Shown here one piece after another: positions 48,814 to 59,790 of a DNA stretch of 64,000 bases. The stretch is from the NCBI GenBank assembly GCA_022579005.1, contig MU401536.1, forward strand, positions 62,001 to 126,000, in the 5' to 3' direction. The notes under the pieces are model-generated. The model saw only the letters and a program-made list of their open reading frames with translations, was not told where the DNA came from and ran no database searches. The stretch's first letter is position 1. Every line of letters starts with the position of its first letter. The DNA comes from Poronia punctata (Eukaryota; Ascomycota; Sordariomycetes; Xylariales; Xylariaceae). Made by a program: the position numbers and the translations under genes.

Positions 48814-51800
48814 AGTTATCGTCAATAGGATCGACGACGACTTGTTGCTGCTGTTGCTGTTGTTGGGGTTTACTACTGTAGACGAGGGGCTGGCGGGAGA
48901 TACCCTGTAAGGAATCGGTGTAGATTGGTTGTGTATTCCATAAATGATGTGTCGTGTACGGAAACTGCGATCGTCTGTCTCTGCTCGAGGAGTCCTTGTC
49001 GGTGAGGGGACTTGATGGGCCTACGAATGGTGATATCTCCATGGGTGCGATTTTCGATGATGATGGCGTCTCTGTCCAGCCTTTTAGTGGCGCGAGGACA
49101 GGTACGTCTGCGGGTAGTGAGTGACGGGTCGAAGTATTGCGAGGGTGATCTGGTAATGGTGGTAGGATTCGTCTAAGCTGGAATAGGTACGCGGCACTGT
49201 GTATCCTGTCGTTGTAGTCGACCATATTTATTGGTTCGGCTCCCACGAGGGGGCTGAGGGTCGCGGTAGAATATGGATATGGACCTGAGACTGAACTGCG
49301 GGCGCGGGCGCGGGTATCTTGTGCCGGGGTCGTTGGTGGTTGGCTCTGGTTTGCTGGGTTGGCATTCATAAACACCGGTGTTCGCCTCGATTGTACTAGC
49401 TCTTTGACCGCTTTCAGATATTGGTCTTTGCTGTTGCTACTTCGTCCTTCGCCGCTCTTTTTACTGTTCATGGCCGTGCTCGTTCGTTCCTTTTCCTCGG
49501 CGTTGACTGTAGCCCCTTCGGATGGCAGATGTAGAGGTAGAGCTGCGGGGGCAGATTGTCTTGGCTTTCTTGCTCTGGGTGGTCTTTTTTTCTTGGGTCG
49601 TGCGTCTGCATCTTTGGCAGGCGGGATGATGCTCTGGCGGTCAGTTTGGGATTCTGTACTGGGAGGTGGAAACAAAGGCGGAAGCAGAGGCGTAGAGGTA
49701 GCTTGTATGCTCTCGGAAGGTAAGGTGGTAGATTGTAAGAGGTCGTTCGCAACAGACTGGCGTCTGCTTGATGGGTCATATTGCTTATGACGAAGTGTTC
49801 GCTTAGGAGCCGACTTTCTCCTCTTCTTCTGCGCCTTTGGGACGACTGTGGGGCTATCTTCGGGGGCATCGCCGGTCTCCGGCTGTATTAGAGGCGCCTC
49901 CATGGCTACCGGACTATCTGCTGGAGCGGACGGCGCATAACCCAGATTATCGAAAGGACGATCTCCAATCTTAGCAAGGGATTGGAAGATGTCCCAGACG
50001 ACATAGGCGCCGCACTGGTAATCATTTCGCATCGAGACTGGGTTTTTCGGTGGCGGCCGGGCTTTGTCCAGGCTCTCCCGTTTCTTCTCGTTTATGCTCT
50101 CTCGCTTCTTCAGCATTTCTTTCTTCTTTTCAGCCAACGTCTCTCGTCGTTGTCTATCGAGCTCTGATTTCTCCTCGGGCGAGAGCCAGAGACCGGGCTT
50201 CCGCGTCTTCAGATCCTCGACCCAAGCGTCGCAGTCCCATTCGACCCAGTAATCGAGCACATCGCCCCATGCACTTTCTGACGGCTTGGTAAAGTTGATA
50301 AAGACGACTTTCCCCCCTTTTTTATGCACCGCCTTGGCGAACTCCTTGACCATGACCTTCAACCCGTGCACACGCAAGCTAGTCCCGAGCACGAGCAACA
50401 AGTCGGGGCCCGAGGCTAGGTCATGTTGCACGATGGGTGAGATGAGGTCTGATTGGGGATGTTCCTCGCCGTACAAGACAATATCAGGCCGGAGCTTTCC
50501 GACGCCGAGCGCCCTTTTCCCCCTTTCTTGACGAGCTGCGGTGGCACCCGCACAATGAGGGCATTCGGGTTGTTCGCCCGACAATGTTCGAGATTCACGG
50601 CCGCCTTCATCCCAGTCGCACAGTTTGCCACATACAAAGCATCGAAGAGAGTGCAAGGACCCATGCAGAAATACACATTCCACCCCTCTGTCCGGACTGG
50701 GGGCGTTACGGGGTTTGGCTTGTCCCAAGTCGTCCGGTTTCTGCCCCGTCTGTGTGGCGTCTGCGGCTTCTTCGTTGGTCTTCATGTCGAGGGCTTCACT
50801 CGTGTCTGCCTTGTCTGATAGCGTAGAAGCCTGGGGCTTTATCGACCTTCTCTTCTTGCCGAGTCCATGCTTGAGGTCCGTCGATAGGCCTATTTTCTTC
50901 TCGATCTCGTCGATATTCTGAGTATACACTCGGGCGAGCTTACCGACATCTCGCATCTGTGCGATGAAACGATGCGTGACGGTAGGCTCAACCTCTTTGA
51001 CCCGCTGTCTCAGGGAGGTGGCGAATCGGTAGAACACCGAGGTCTTCAGAGGATCGGACCATATGTTGCTATCGAATAAATCTCTGCCCTTCATGTTTCG
51101 AAGATTAGAGTGGGAAGATTGCGAAGATAAGAAGTCCAACGATTGCTGGGTATCGTCAGTCTCGGAGGTATCCGAATCGGAATCGTCATGGGCACTACTC
51201 TCGGTGGACGATGTGTTTTCGTACGGGTCGAAGAGTCCGGGAGGCGGCGAAGAGAGAGGTGACGAGCTAGTCATCATGTTTCTTGCCTTGCTCGGCGTAT
51301 TGTATTTCGTACCAAGCTTAGGAAATTGTGTCGCATCAAGAAAAGTCGAGTCGTCCGTCTGTGAAGATTCAGACGGCGGCGATTGATCTGAAAAGACGGA
51401 GCATTCATGGCTGAGATAGGAGTCTAGAGAAGTCTGCGTCAAATGACGAGGTACAGGAGGCCGTATGGCAGCTTGAGACCGTGTTATGCGCCGAGAAGGT
51501 GCCGCCTGGGGTGCCGAGGCCTCTTGGTTATGCGTCGGTTCCAGCCCGTCACAAGAAGAGCCAGCGCTCAGGACGCGCGACGTCCGTTGTCGACAGTTGG
51601 CTTCGCTCTGGGGCTTGATATCTCTGCTTGATTGTGATGAGTCGGAGAAGGCGGCGTCTTGTGACAAGGAGTTATCTGGTCCAGATGTTCGTCTCCGTTT
51701 GCTAGGCCGATTGCTTGTCTCGAACGACGTGGAGTTGTCGGGGCTGCGGTCACCATCTTCAATATCTGAAGGCTCCTTCTTCGCGACGGCTTCGGCGCGC

Positions 51801-52040
51801 TCGAATTGATCCTGGATAAGCGAGTAAAGGCCATTTTCTGAGCGAAAGTCCTGCATATAATATTAGCAAGACATGGTCCAACAGTGGCCAAGAGACTACG
51901 CGAAGACTTCGTACCGGGATTCCAGAGTTGGTGCTTATGCCGGCACCAGTAATGATGACGATTTTGCGCGACTTTGCAAGGGTATCGGCGACATTTTGTA
52001 GTAGTTCGAGAGCGTCGGGGGTGACCTGAACAGTGGGCAT
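48590..52040 (-). CDS. NAD-dependent histone deacetylase, sirtuin class I HST3/HST4-like
   Basis: Two exons, 51915-52040 and 48590-51850, give 1128 residues. The catalytic domain is complete: GAGISTNSGIP joined across the intron to DFRSENGLYSLI, then TQNIDEIEKKIG, the active-site His in FLHGSLHSLRC, the zinc cysteines CFVCGKLC and CPHC, then LRPDIVLYGEEHP, GTSLRVHGLK and VFINFTKPS. An insertion of about 200 residues, Ser/Asp-rich, separates DFRSENG from the NAD-binding helices. The HST3/HST4 assignment rests on the RPDIVLYGEEHP and GTSLRVHG spacing. Members of that class deacetylate H3 Lys56 and act in genome stability and silencing in the nucleus. The C-terminal 450 residues are disordered: basic (KKRRKSAPKRTLRHK), then Gln and Asn runs from a GTT microsatellite, and a Lys-Thr/Arg-Thr tail. 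The intron is 64 nt. Confidence 0.93.
48619..48676 (-). repeat. Hexanucleotide repeat encoding Lys-Thr/Arg-Thr tail
   Basis: GTCTTG/GTCCTA-type units repeat about nine times and are translated as alternating Lys/Arg and Thr just before the sirtuin stop codon. It is a coding microsatellite, probably variable between isolates. Confidence 0.75.
48767..48813 (-). repeat. GTT trinucleotide microsatellite encoding poly-Asn
   Basis: About 16 GTT units (AAC on the coding strand) make an Asn run in the sirtuin tail. A CTG/TTG stretch at about 48840-48866 makes a Gln run beside it. Both lie in the disordered region, far from the catalytic domain. Confidence 0.9.
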
Positions 52041-53498
52041 CTTCACACTATGCGCAAGTAGCGGATTTTCCGGGCGGCGTGTGCAATCGGAAGGCGCGAG
52101 ACGAAAAACTCCCAGGGCGAAGAAACGAGTGTCGACGCAGATTTAACGAATGCACATCGTGTTGTTTCTACTGCTCGACCGGAGAGGTATAAAAAAACGT
52201 GGATTTATGGTAATCGCCGGTGAACGCGTCCCGTCTACACCGGTTCACATATCGTGGTAAGTCGCGTCGTAAATCAGCACGAAGTTGGGCACTGTCGTAG
52301 TTGGATGACGCGCGGACCGGCTGGCGGGTAGGTAGGTTAGTCTTGTTGTCCCTCTCAGCAGTATTTTAACTTGAGAAATATACCTTTGAAAGGTGGTCGA
52401 ATTGGGGAAAAGATGGCACGGCTCCGCGTGAACGGCGGTATGGGGAGTTTGCTGTGGGTTATTTACGTTATATGCAAAGGCCGGTATCCGGATGGAGTAG
52501 GTACGATGATCTTGACCCTGGCAAGTTGAGTGTTCTTGGTGACAAGAAGTGAGTTTTGACAATTGGAACCATTTCAATTCTTTTCCTTAGGACGGCCTGA
52601 ACGCCAGTTGAGCTAAACCACAATGGCCCCGTGTATTGATACACGTACTTTTCAAACTCGCGATTCAGGCGACGAAGCAAACCCGACTTGCTTTTACGAG
52701 TACAGCCCTACCGACAGTCCAAGGTGAAGAGGCCAGCGGGCAACGGGCAACGGGCAGCGGGCGGCGTGGCAGCGGAACGCGTTCGAAGCGGAGCTAACCT
52801 TAGCGCCTATATGTACCCTTGAGGGACCCTTGTCTACCACACCTTGCGGTAAGTATCTGTTCGCGTAACATCATACCGTGCGGTACATGCCGCAGGCCAC
52901 AGTCTACTTCCGAAGCTTATGTGGGGTCGTAAACATGCGTGGACGGTAGACCAAGGCTTCCCCACAATTGCTCGTCGTGGTCTCCAGCGTTCAACCCAAA
53001 CCGGTCCCGCCCCTCCATCTTCGTCCTGTCATACTCTACATACTTGATCGAGTATCTCGTGTAACGCAAGGTCGAGTACAGTATCCATCTCGGCGCAAGT
53101 AACAATAAGCATATTATCCCGTCCTGCATATGGTCACTTGAGCGAAGTACTTGAGGAGATTTATCGCGTGTAAAGGTTGGCGACAGCATTCTTACAATGT
53201 AGAATCAGAACGAGGATGAATGAACCCATCTAAACCAGCCAACTCAGTTGTCGGTTGCTACACGTACTTGCATAGTCATACCCAGTGTTCGCGATCTGAC
53301 GCTCCTCGGTGTTTCAAAGACGTTATTTCTTGTTGGAATGTCACTAATATCCGATTTCGCGAGATGATTCTTTCAAATAGCATTTATTCTCATCTGGGCA
53401 TAGACAGATATGTCTTTACAGTAAGGCCGGTGATCTGGTACATCCATTATCTAGGCCTACTGAGTAGGTAATAAGGGGTATGAGACACTGATTCACAT
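52041..53498. other. Intergenic region upstream of the sirtuin gene
   Basis: It should hold the sirtuin promoter and the 3' UTR of the secreted-protein gene. A GGGCAACGGGCAGCGGGC-like short repeat occurs near 52.74 kb. I find no supported coding sequence. Confidence 0.5.
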
Positions 53499-53846
53499 CT
53501 ATCCAAACACGCGCTGATCGTTGCTCCAGCTCTTGGCCGCCGTGCCCTCGAGGGCATCACATTCAACCGTATTTCCGATGACGAGGAAGGGCGTTCCCTT
53601 GCAATCAGGCTCCGTCCAGGCGGTTAAGAAATCCGATCCTTCGTTGGCGATAAACATCTTGGCTGAACCACCGCCGGGAACTTCCCTGTTGATGCAGCCT
53701 CCCATAGAGCCGACGTAGGCGTAGTAGGTACCGCTGCAGTCGGTGCTGTCGCTGTAGAGTTGTCCGAGGAATGTGACTGGCTCGTCTGGCGTGCCTTGAG
53801 CTAGCGCCACCGTGGCCGCTGCGAGCGTGAATGCGAACTTCATCAT
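53499..53846 (-). CDS. Small secreted four-cysteine protein
   Basis: 115 residues from the ATG at 53846; an ATG also follows at 53843. A further frame upstream to 53906 would bury the signal peptide, so I reject that start. The N-terminus (MMKFAFTLAAATVALAQG) is a typical secretion signal, cut near residue 18. The mature part of about 97 residues has four cysteines (STDCSG, GGCINR, PDCKGT, VECDAL), enough for two disulfides, and ends SNDQRVFG. No membrane anchor or GPI signal is seen. Small secreted cysteine-bearing proteins in fungi include effectors, adhesion and surface proteins. I cannot assign this one. It is the last supported gene before the AT-rich island, a setting common for fast-evolving secreted proteins. 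No intron is evident. Confidence 0.78.
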   Translation of the reverse strand: MMKFAFTLAAATVALAQGTPDEPVTFLGQLYSDSTDCSGTYYAYVGSMGGCINREVPGGGSAKMFIANEGSDFLTAWTEPDCKGTPFLVIGNTVECDALEGTAAKSWSNDQRVFG

Positions 53847-55034
53847 CTTGAACTTGGGGTAAGAGGGGTTCGTGAGTGGTCTCGATGTTTGAGTGAGCTG
53901 TTCCAAGGTTAACCTTTGAGTCGTCCCCCTTGTCCAACATTCGGATGTGCCTTACCTTTGGTTGGGAAGTAGACGTGTTGCTTGTTACCGTATGCACTAT
54001 GAGATATGTTACACAACGTTTCGTCCGTCCTTGCTCCCCTTTATATACACGTCTTCTAGACTAATGCCTGTAGCCGAACTAGTAGGGCTAACAGGATCGG
54101 AATCACCGCATAATATGTAGGTGAATTTCGCTTGATCCTCCTAGGTTACAGGGGGGCATTATCAGATTCCCGATCAGTGGTCTAGCCAAGACTACCCAAC
54201 GTCACATAGTCCGAGGTGCTGCGGTCATGCTACTCTATAATTTGCAGTTGAGAAGACAAGCTACCTAGTCGAGTGTCTTATGGTTTTATCTTTCACCTTC
54301 AGACGTCTCGGGCCGTAGACGGAACATGTAAGAGCACTCGACCAGCATACGATGCCTATCCGCTCCTTCTTTCACATATAACCAATCTTGCTTTAATATG
54401 TTTAAAACACTGCAACCTAGGTACATACTCGTAGTATTTTGCTTATGAAAGCGACATACTTGTAGGAAGAAGGCACTCCTGCTTTACTTGAAGTCTTAAC
54501 CCAGTTAAGTAAGCGCTTCTATTGCACGACTCCACCAGGATTCGTGATGTTTCTAACTCCAGGAGACAACGGTGGATTCGAACCAAGAACTTGGTAAGCA
54601 TCGCTAAATACTGGGAGTCCGAGCCGCCAAGTCTTCTTGTGTTTCGTTACACGCCGGAACTTTCCATGGAATTCAACTGTGCTCGACCCTAAAGTACCTA
54701 TTACCTACCTCCAAGTATGTACCTAGCATCTACCAAAGTACTTACATGTACTTTACTCAGTCAGTAGGTCGTACCTGCCTACTCGTAGATTAAGTGCTTA
54801 CAGTCAGGCCAGCCCCATTGCGACTACCTTTTATGTCGTACATGAACCTCCAGATCTAATCTGATGGGTTTCATTTTTTGAGAGGTAGAAAACGTTTACC
54901 TATACTGTGGCTGTGCTAAGGCTTGCGTGGTTCAAAGGATCAACGGCCTGGTACAGAGAATTTCGGTAGGTGGGTTGAGTCTTGAGACACGGGACCGAAT
55001 CCAAAGACCATAATTATAAGGCATCGGGATACCT
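53847..55034. other. Intergenic region before the AT-rich island
   Basis: It has normal base composition, TAGGTAC-type repeats and the tRNA-like segment at 54551-54629. I see no coding frame. Confidence 0.55.
54551..54629 (-). other. tRNA-like segment with a perfect Pol III B box
   Basis: On the minus strand GGTTCGAATCC (54582-54572) matches the Pol III B-box consensus. About 45 bases upstream is TTGGCGGCTCGG, a weak A-box match, and an AGACT...GTTGTCT pairing would give a 72-nt tRNA-sized unit. The T-stem pairs only three of five bases and the acceptor four of seven, and I cannot place an anticodon. It may be a decayed tRNA or a tRNA-derived SINE piece. Confidence 0.3.
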
Positions 55035-55060
55035 AGGTAAACCTTATCTCAGTGCTTAGC
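55035..55060 (+). repeat. Left copy of diverged terminal inverted repeat
   Basis: AGGTAAACCTTATCTCAGTG and the following CTTAGC match the reverse complement of 63011-63036 at 21 of 26 positions. Two of the five mismatches are C-to-T, as RIP would produce. This copy sits at the left edge of the AT-rich island. Confidence 0.6.
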
Positions 55061-58000
55061 CGACTTCATAGGCAAGTGCAAGTGGCACTTCGTGCCCTAC
55101 TTAATTATATTTAATAGATTAATTTTGCAAATATATTTAATTTAGCGTCTATGTGAATTATAAAGTAAATTAGGTAGGTCGGGCGTATATAGCCTATAAA
55201 AGTTGTTTAAGTACTTAATGCGAAAAATTAGCTTATAAGTGTACAGGCTTTATATAAAATAAAAAAAGGCAGCTTATGCAGTTAGATTTTTTTTTGCAAA
55301 AAAAAATATTAAAAATAAAAGCTTAACGCTTAGGGCTAAATAATAAAAATAGCTATATTTTAACGTTTTTTAAGCTATATAGCCTATTAAAAACATATTT
55401 TTTTTAAAAAAAAGCTAAAAGATTATATAAGTATATATAAAAAGGTTAGTTGCTTACCTAGCTATATTTTTATAAAAAATAGCAATATAAATATAATAAA
55501 AGCTATTATATATTAGCTATATAAAAAAAACCTTTAGCGCTATTTTTTTAGTTTTTTTAAGCGCTAAAAAGTTTATTTAATTTAAAAATTTCTTTATTTA
55601 TTGTTTTTTTAAAATAGCTTAGTTATTTAGTTAGTTTTTTATAGTATTGCACGCTATTAAATTAAAAAAATTAGCTTTATACTTAGTATTTATTTATAAT
55701 TTTTAAAGTATAAGTTTTATTAAAATTATATAAAGTTAATAATAATTAGTTATAGTATTGCTAGTATAAGCTTATAGTAATAAATATAAATACTAGTTAT
55801 ATACTTACTTATAACTTTACTAGTATAGTATTAAATTTAATAAAAAAAGCTACTAAATAGCTTTTATTTTTTTATTATTTTTATAGCATATTTTATATAC
55901 TTATTATTTAGGTTTTTTTTTTATATTTACTAAGTATTTATAAGTTTGCTATATAATTATTAAAATTTATTTTTTATTGCGTATATTTACTAAAAGCTTA
56001 AACTATTAGTTTTAATAAACTTAATATTTTAAAAATTTGCTAATATTTTTTTAACTTAAAAATAGCGTCTTTTGCTAATAACTATGTTTTAATTTTTTTT
56101 ATGCATTTTAGTATTAAATAGCTTATAATAAAAATTATATAGCTTACTAAGCATAATAATAATAAAATAATAAACTAAACAAACTTTAAAAAGCGTTACT
56201 AATAGCTTTTAAAGCATATATTTAACTTTAAGCATAAAAGTTTATAATAATTACTTATTTTTAATATAATTTATTAATTTATTTATATGCTAAAAGCTTG
56301 TATTAGTTAAGTTGATATAATTTATTATTTAGTATTTAAGCATACTAATATAATTTTTATAGCTGCTACTAAATATAAAAAAAACGCAATACTTTATACT
56401 TTTATAATAATTATTAAAAAAATTATAATTTAAATTATTTTGCTTACTTACTTAAGTTAAGCTTAAGCTGCTAATATTAAAAAAAACGTTTTAAAATTAA
56501 CTTTAGCTTTTATTAAAGCTAATATATTTTTTAAAGTAAGTTTTTTTTAGTATGCTATAATACTTTGCTTACTTTACCTTTTTTATTAAAATAAAAAGAT
56601 TTAAAATAATATTTGTGCTAATAAGTATAGCTATGTGCTTTTAAGCTTTAAACAAGCTTTTAACTTTAACTTTAAAGCTATTTTGCAATTTTTAAGCTTT
56701 TATTTTATAGTAAGCTTATTTATAATTAATAAGCTATACGTTATTTAAAAGTAGCGCAACTTTAAAGCAGACTTTATTTATTTATATACTTTATAATTAT
56801 TGCTTTTATATTAATTACTATAGTTTAGCTACATTACTACTTTTAAAAAATAAAGCTAATAATTTATTATTAAGCATGCTAAATTTAATACATATAAGCT
56901 AAAAATTATTTAAATATTAGTTAACTGCTTTAAAATCTTTATTGCTGTTTAGCTGCTGCTTTATAAGTTTATATATAATTATTAATAATTTAAGTTTTTA
57001 CTTTTTAATGCTAACTTTTAGCAAGTTTACAATATTTTTAAAACAATTATATATATTAATAGCAAGCTAATGCTTTAAGCTATTTATTATTATTTAATTT
57101 AATATTTTATTTATAAGCAAGGTTTTACTACTATAGTAGCAAAAAACATAATTATTTAATATAATGCAAATATTTGCTTTATTAATAAAAACCAAATTTA
57201 TAAAAAGTTTAGTAGCATAACAACTTTTATTTATATAGCCTTTATTACTATTGCTTTTAATATAAGCTTATATTTACTAAACGTAAAGCAAGTTATTTAG
57301 TATAACTTACTTATTAAACTTAGTATTGCTAACTTTTAGCAAAAGCTTAAATAAGCTATAAAAAAAATAAAAAAGCAAAAAACTATATATATTTTTGCTT
57401 TTTACTAGCTTTTTAATTACTTTAGCATAAGTAAGCAGCGTAAAAGGCTTTATTGCCTTATTAAACATTTTTAAAAACAGCTTTAGCCGTTTGTGCTTTA
57501 TATTATAAGCGCTTTTAAAATAATATTAATTATAAAACTTATTTTTAATAATATTAATAATAACGCTATAAGCTAGGTTAGCATAGCTAATAGCCTAGCC
57601 TTTTATAATTTAAATGCTAAGCAGGCTAAAAATAAAATAAACTATATAAATTATATGCTTTTTAAAGCTAATTATATTAAATAAACTAAGCTTAACCTAA
57701 CTAAGCATACTAAGCTTAATCTTATTATTTATAAGTTTTTTAATTTTATATACTTTTATTAACAAGCTTTAAAAGTTTTTTAAAAGCTTAATATGCTTAA
57801 TTTTAAATATAAACACTTTATTAATTTTAGCTTATATTATAATTACTATAATAGTAACTTTAATTATATTTTAGCTTTTTTACTATAGCTTAAATTAAGC
57901 TAAAAAAAACTAGCTATAAACTTTTTTATAGCTATTGCTTTAAAGTATATATTAGCATAATATATTATATAAGCTTAAAGCTTTACTATTAGCGCTTAGT

Positions 58001-59362
58001 TTAAGCTTATTAATAAAATATTTATAAATGCTTGCTTTTAATATATAGTTATAAAATAGTTTTTAAGCAAAAAAAGCTAGCAAAGCTTTAATATAAGCTT
58101 TAATAGCTTTAAAAAGCTTTTTAAAAACGTTTTAAGCTTTTAATAATAAAAATATTATAAAGCTAATAAATAAGCATTATTTTAAATATATTTAAATAGC
58201 TTTAGGCTTATAAAAAATAAATAAAATAAAAGCTAGTTAATAAAAGCTTTAAAGCGCGCAGCAAATAAAGCAGTTTTTATAGCTTATATTAAAGTTTTTA
58301 TAAATAAAAAACGCTATGCTGCTTTAAATATAAATAACTACTAGCTATTAAGCTAACTTTATAATTAGTAAATTAAGTTTATAGCTTTTTATATATGCTA
58401 TAGTACGCTATAAAATTAATTTAACTATAAATTATTAGTAGTTATTAAATTAATATTAGTTTATAGCAATTATATAATATACTTAATATTACTTTTTATT
58501 TTAATACTAATAGTTTTTTATTTAATATTTAAAAATAAGTTTAAATTAGCTAAAATCTTCTTAGTAGCTTTATTGCTATTATTTTTTTTTTTTCTTTTTT
58601 TTTAAAAACTTACTATAGCAAGCGTATTACTATAAAGTTTTCTTTTTTTTACTAAACTTTAGCTAGCAAACGCAAGCTTTTTTATAGTTTTAATTTAGCG
58701 TTAGCTTGCTAAGCTATTATTATTATATAAAATTTTAAGTGTAACTTTATATTTAAAAAGCTAGTAAATATAGCTTAAAAACTTTTATTAATAAAAAAAA
58801 CAAAAAAAGCAAAAATAGCAAGCATAGCAGCAATAGTAGTTAGCATAATTACTAAGTAGCTAACTTTAGCATATAGTTATTAATTATAATAAAAAGAATA
58901 TATATAACTATATTTTTTTTTTTAGCTATTATAAATATAGCTTACGTAAAGCTTTTTTATATATATATTTTATAAGTTAATATTGCTAGCATAGTAAAAG
59001 TATAATTGCTATAAAGTAGCACTAAAAACTTGCTATAATATAGCTTTAAAGTTTTTATTAGCGCTTAATATGCTAGCTAGCAAGTTAAAATTACTTTTAT
59101 AAGCGCTATTTTTTTTATATTAAAGCAAATAAACTACTAAAAAGTTAAAAAAAAAAGCAATAAAAGGCGTAGTTAGTTAAGTTAAGTATTTTTGCTAAAC
59201 TATATAATATTTTTTATAAATAGCTTTCTATGCTATTTTAATATTTAATTATTTATATTAAAGTTTAATATTATATAATAAAGTATAATTAAAACAAAAA
59301 TAAATATATAGCGCTTAAGCAAAGGGGAATTAAGTATATTATAAAGGTCTATATTAAGAAAA

Positions 59363-59397
<35 letters not shown>

Positions 59398-59439
59398 GTT
59401 ATTAATATTGTTATTAGTATTATTATTATTATTATTATA
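59363..59439. repeat. Imperfect ATT/TTA microsatellite
   Basis: It is a run of TTA/ATT units with a few G interruptions inside the AT-rich island. It could be simple slippage on AT-rich DNA. Confidence 0.8.
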
Positions 59440-59479
59440 AGTTTAATTAAATAGTATATATATTAGTTCTTTTTTATTG

Positions 59480-59790
59480 CTATAGTACGCTAAGCTAATA
59501 TTTTTTACTAAATAAATCTTATTACTTATACTATAGCATGCTATTTTTTACTAAGTAGATCTTATTACTTATATTATAGCATATTATTTCTTGCTAGGTA
59601 AATTTTGTTACTTGTGCTATAGTATACTATTTTTTACTAAGTAGATCTTATTATATATGCTATAGCATACTAAGCAAGATATTTTAATGTGCTATAGCAT
59701 TTTATTTTTTACTAAGTAAATCTTGTTATATATATTATAGCATGCTAGGCTAAATATTTTAATTATATTACTTATGCTATAGCATATATA
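59480..59790. repeat. Imperfect tandem array, unit about 43 bp
   Basis: The words CTATAGCATGCTA or TATAGTACGCTA recur at about 59481, 59531, 59574, 59617, 59660, 59692, 59735 and 59776, usually 41-49 bp apart. They are joined by TTTTTTACTAAGTAGATCTT-like spacers. The core TATAGCATGCTATA is itself palindromic. Units have diverged by substitutions, so the array is old or was mutated after it formed. Confidence 0.7.

Noticed and set aside
59480..59790. CRISPR-like array
   Set aside because: The genome is a fungus, units are diverged and directly adjacent, and there are no unique spacers of constant length.
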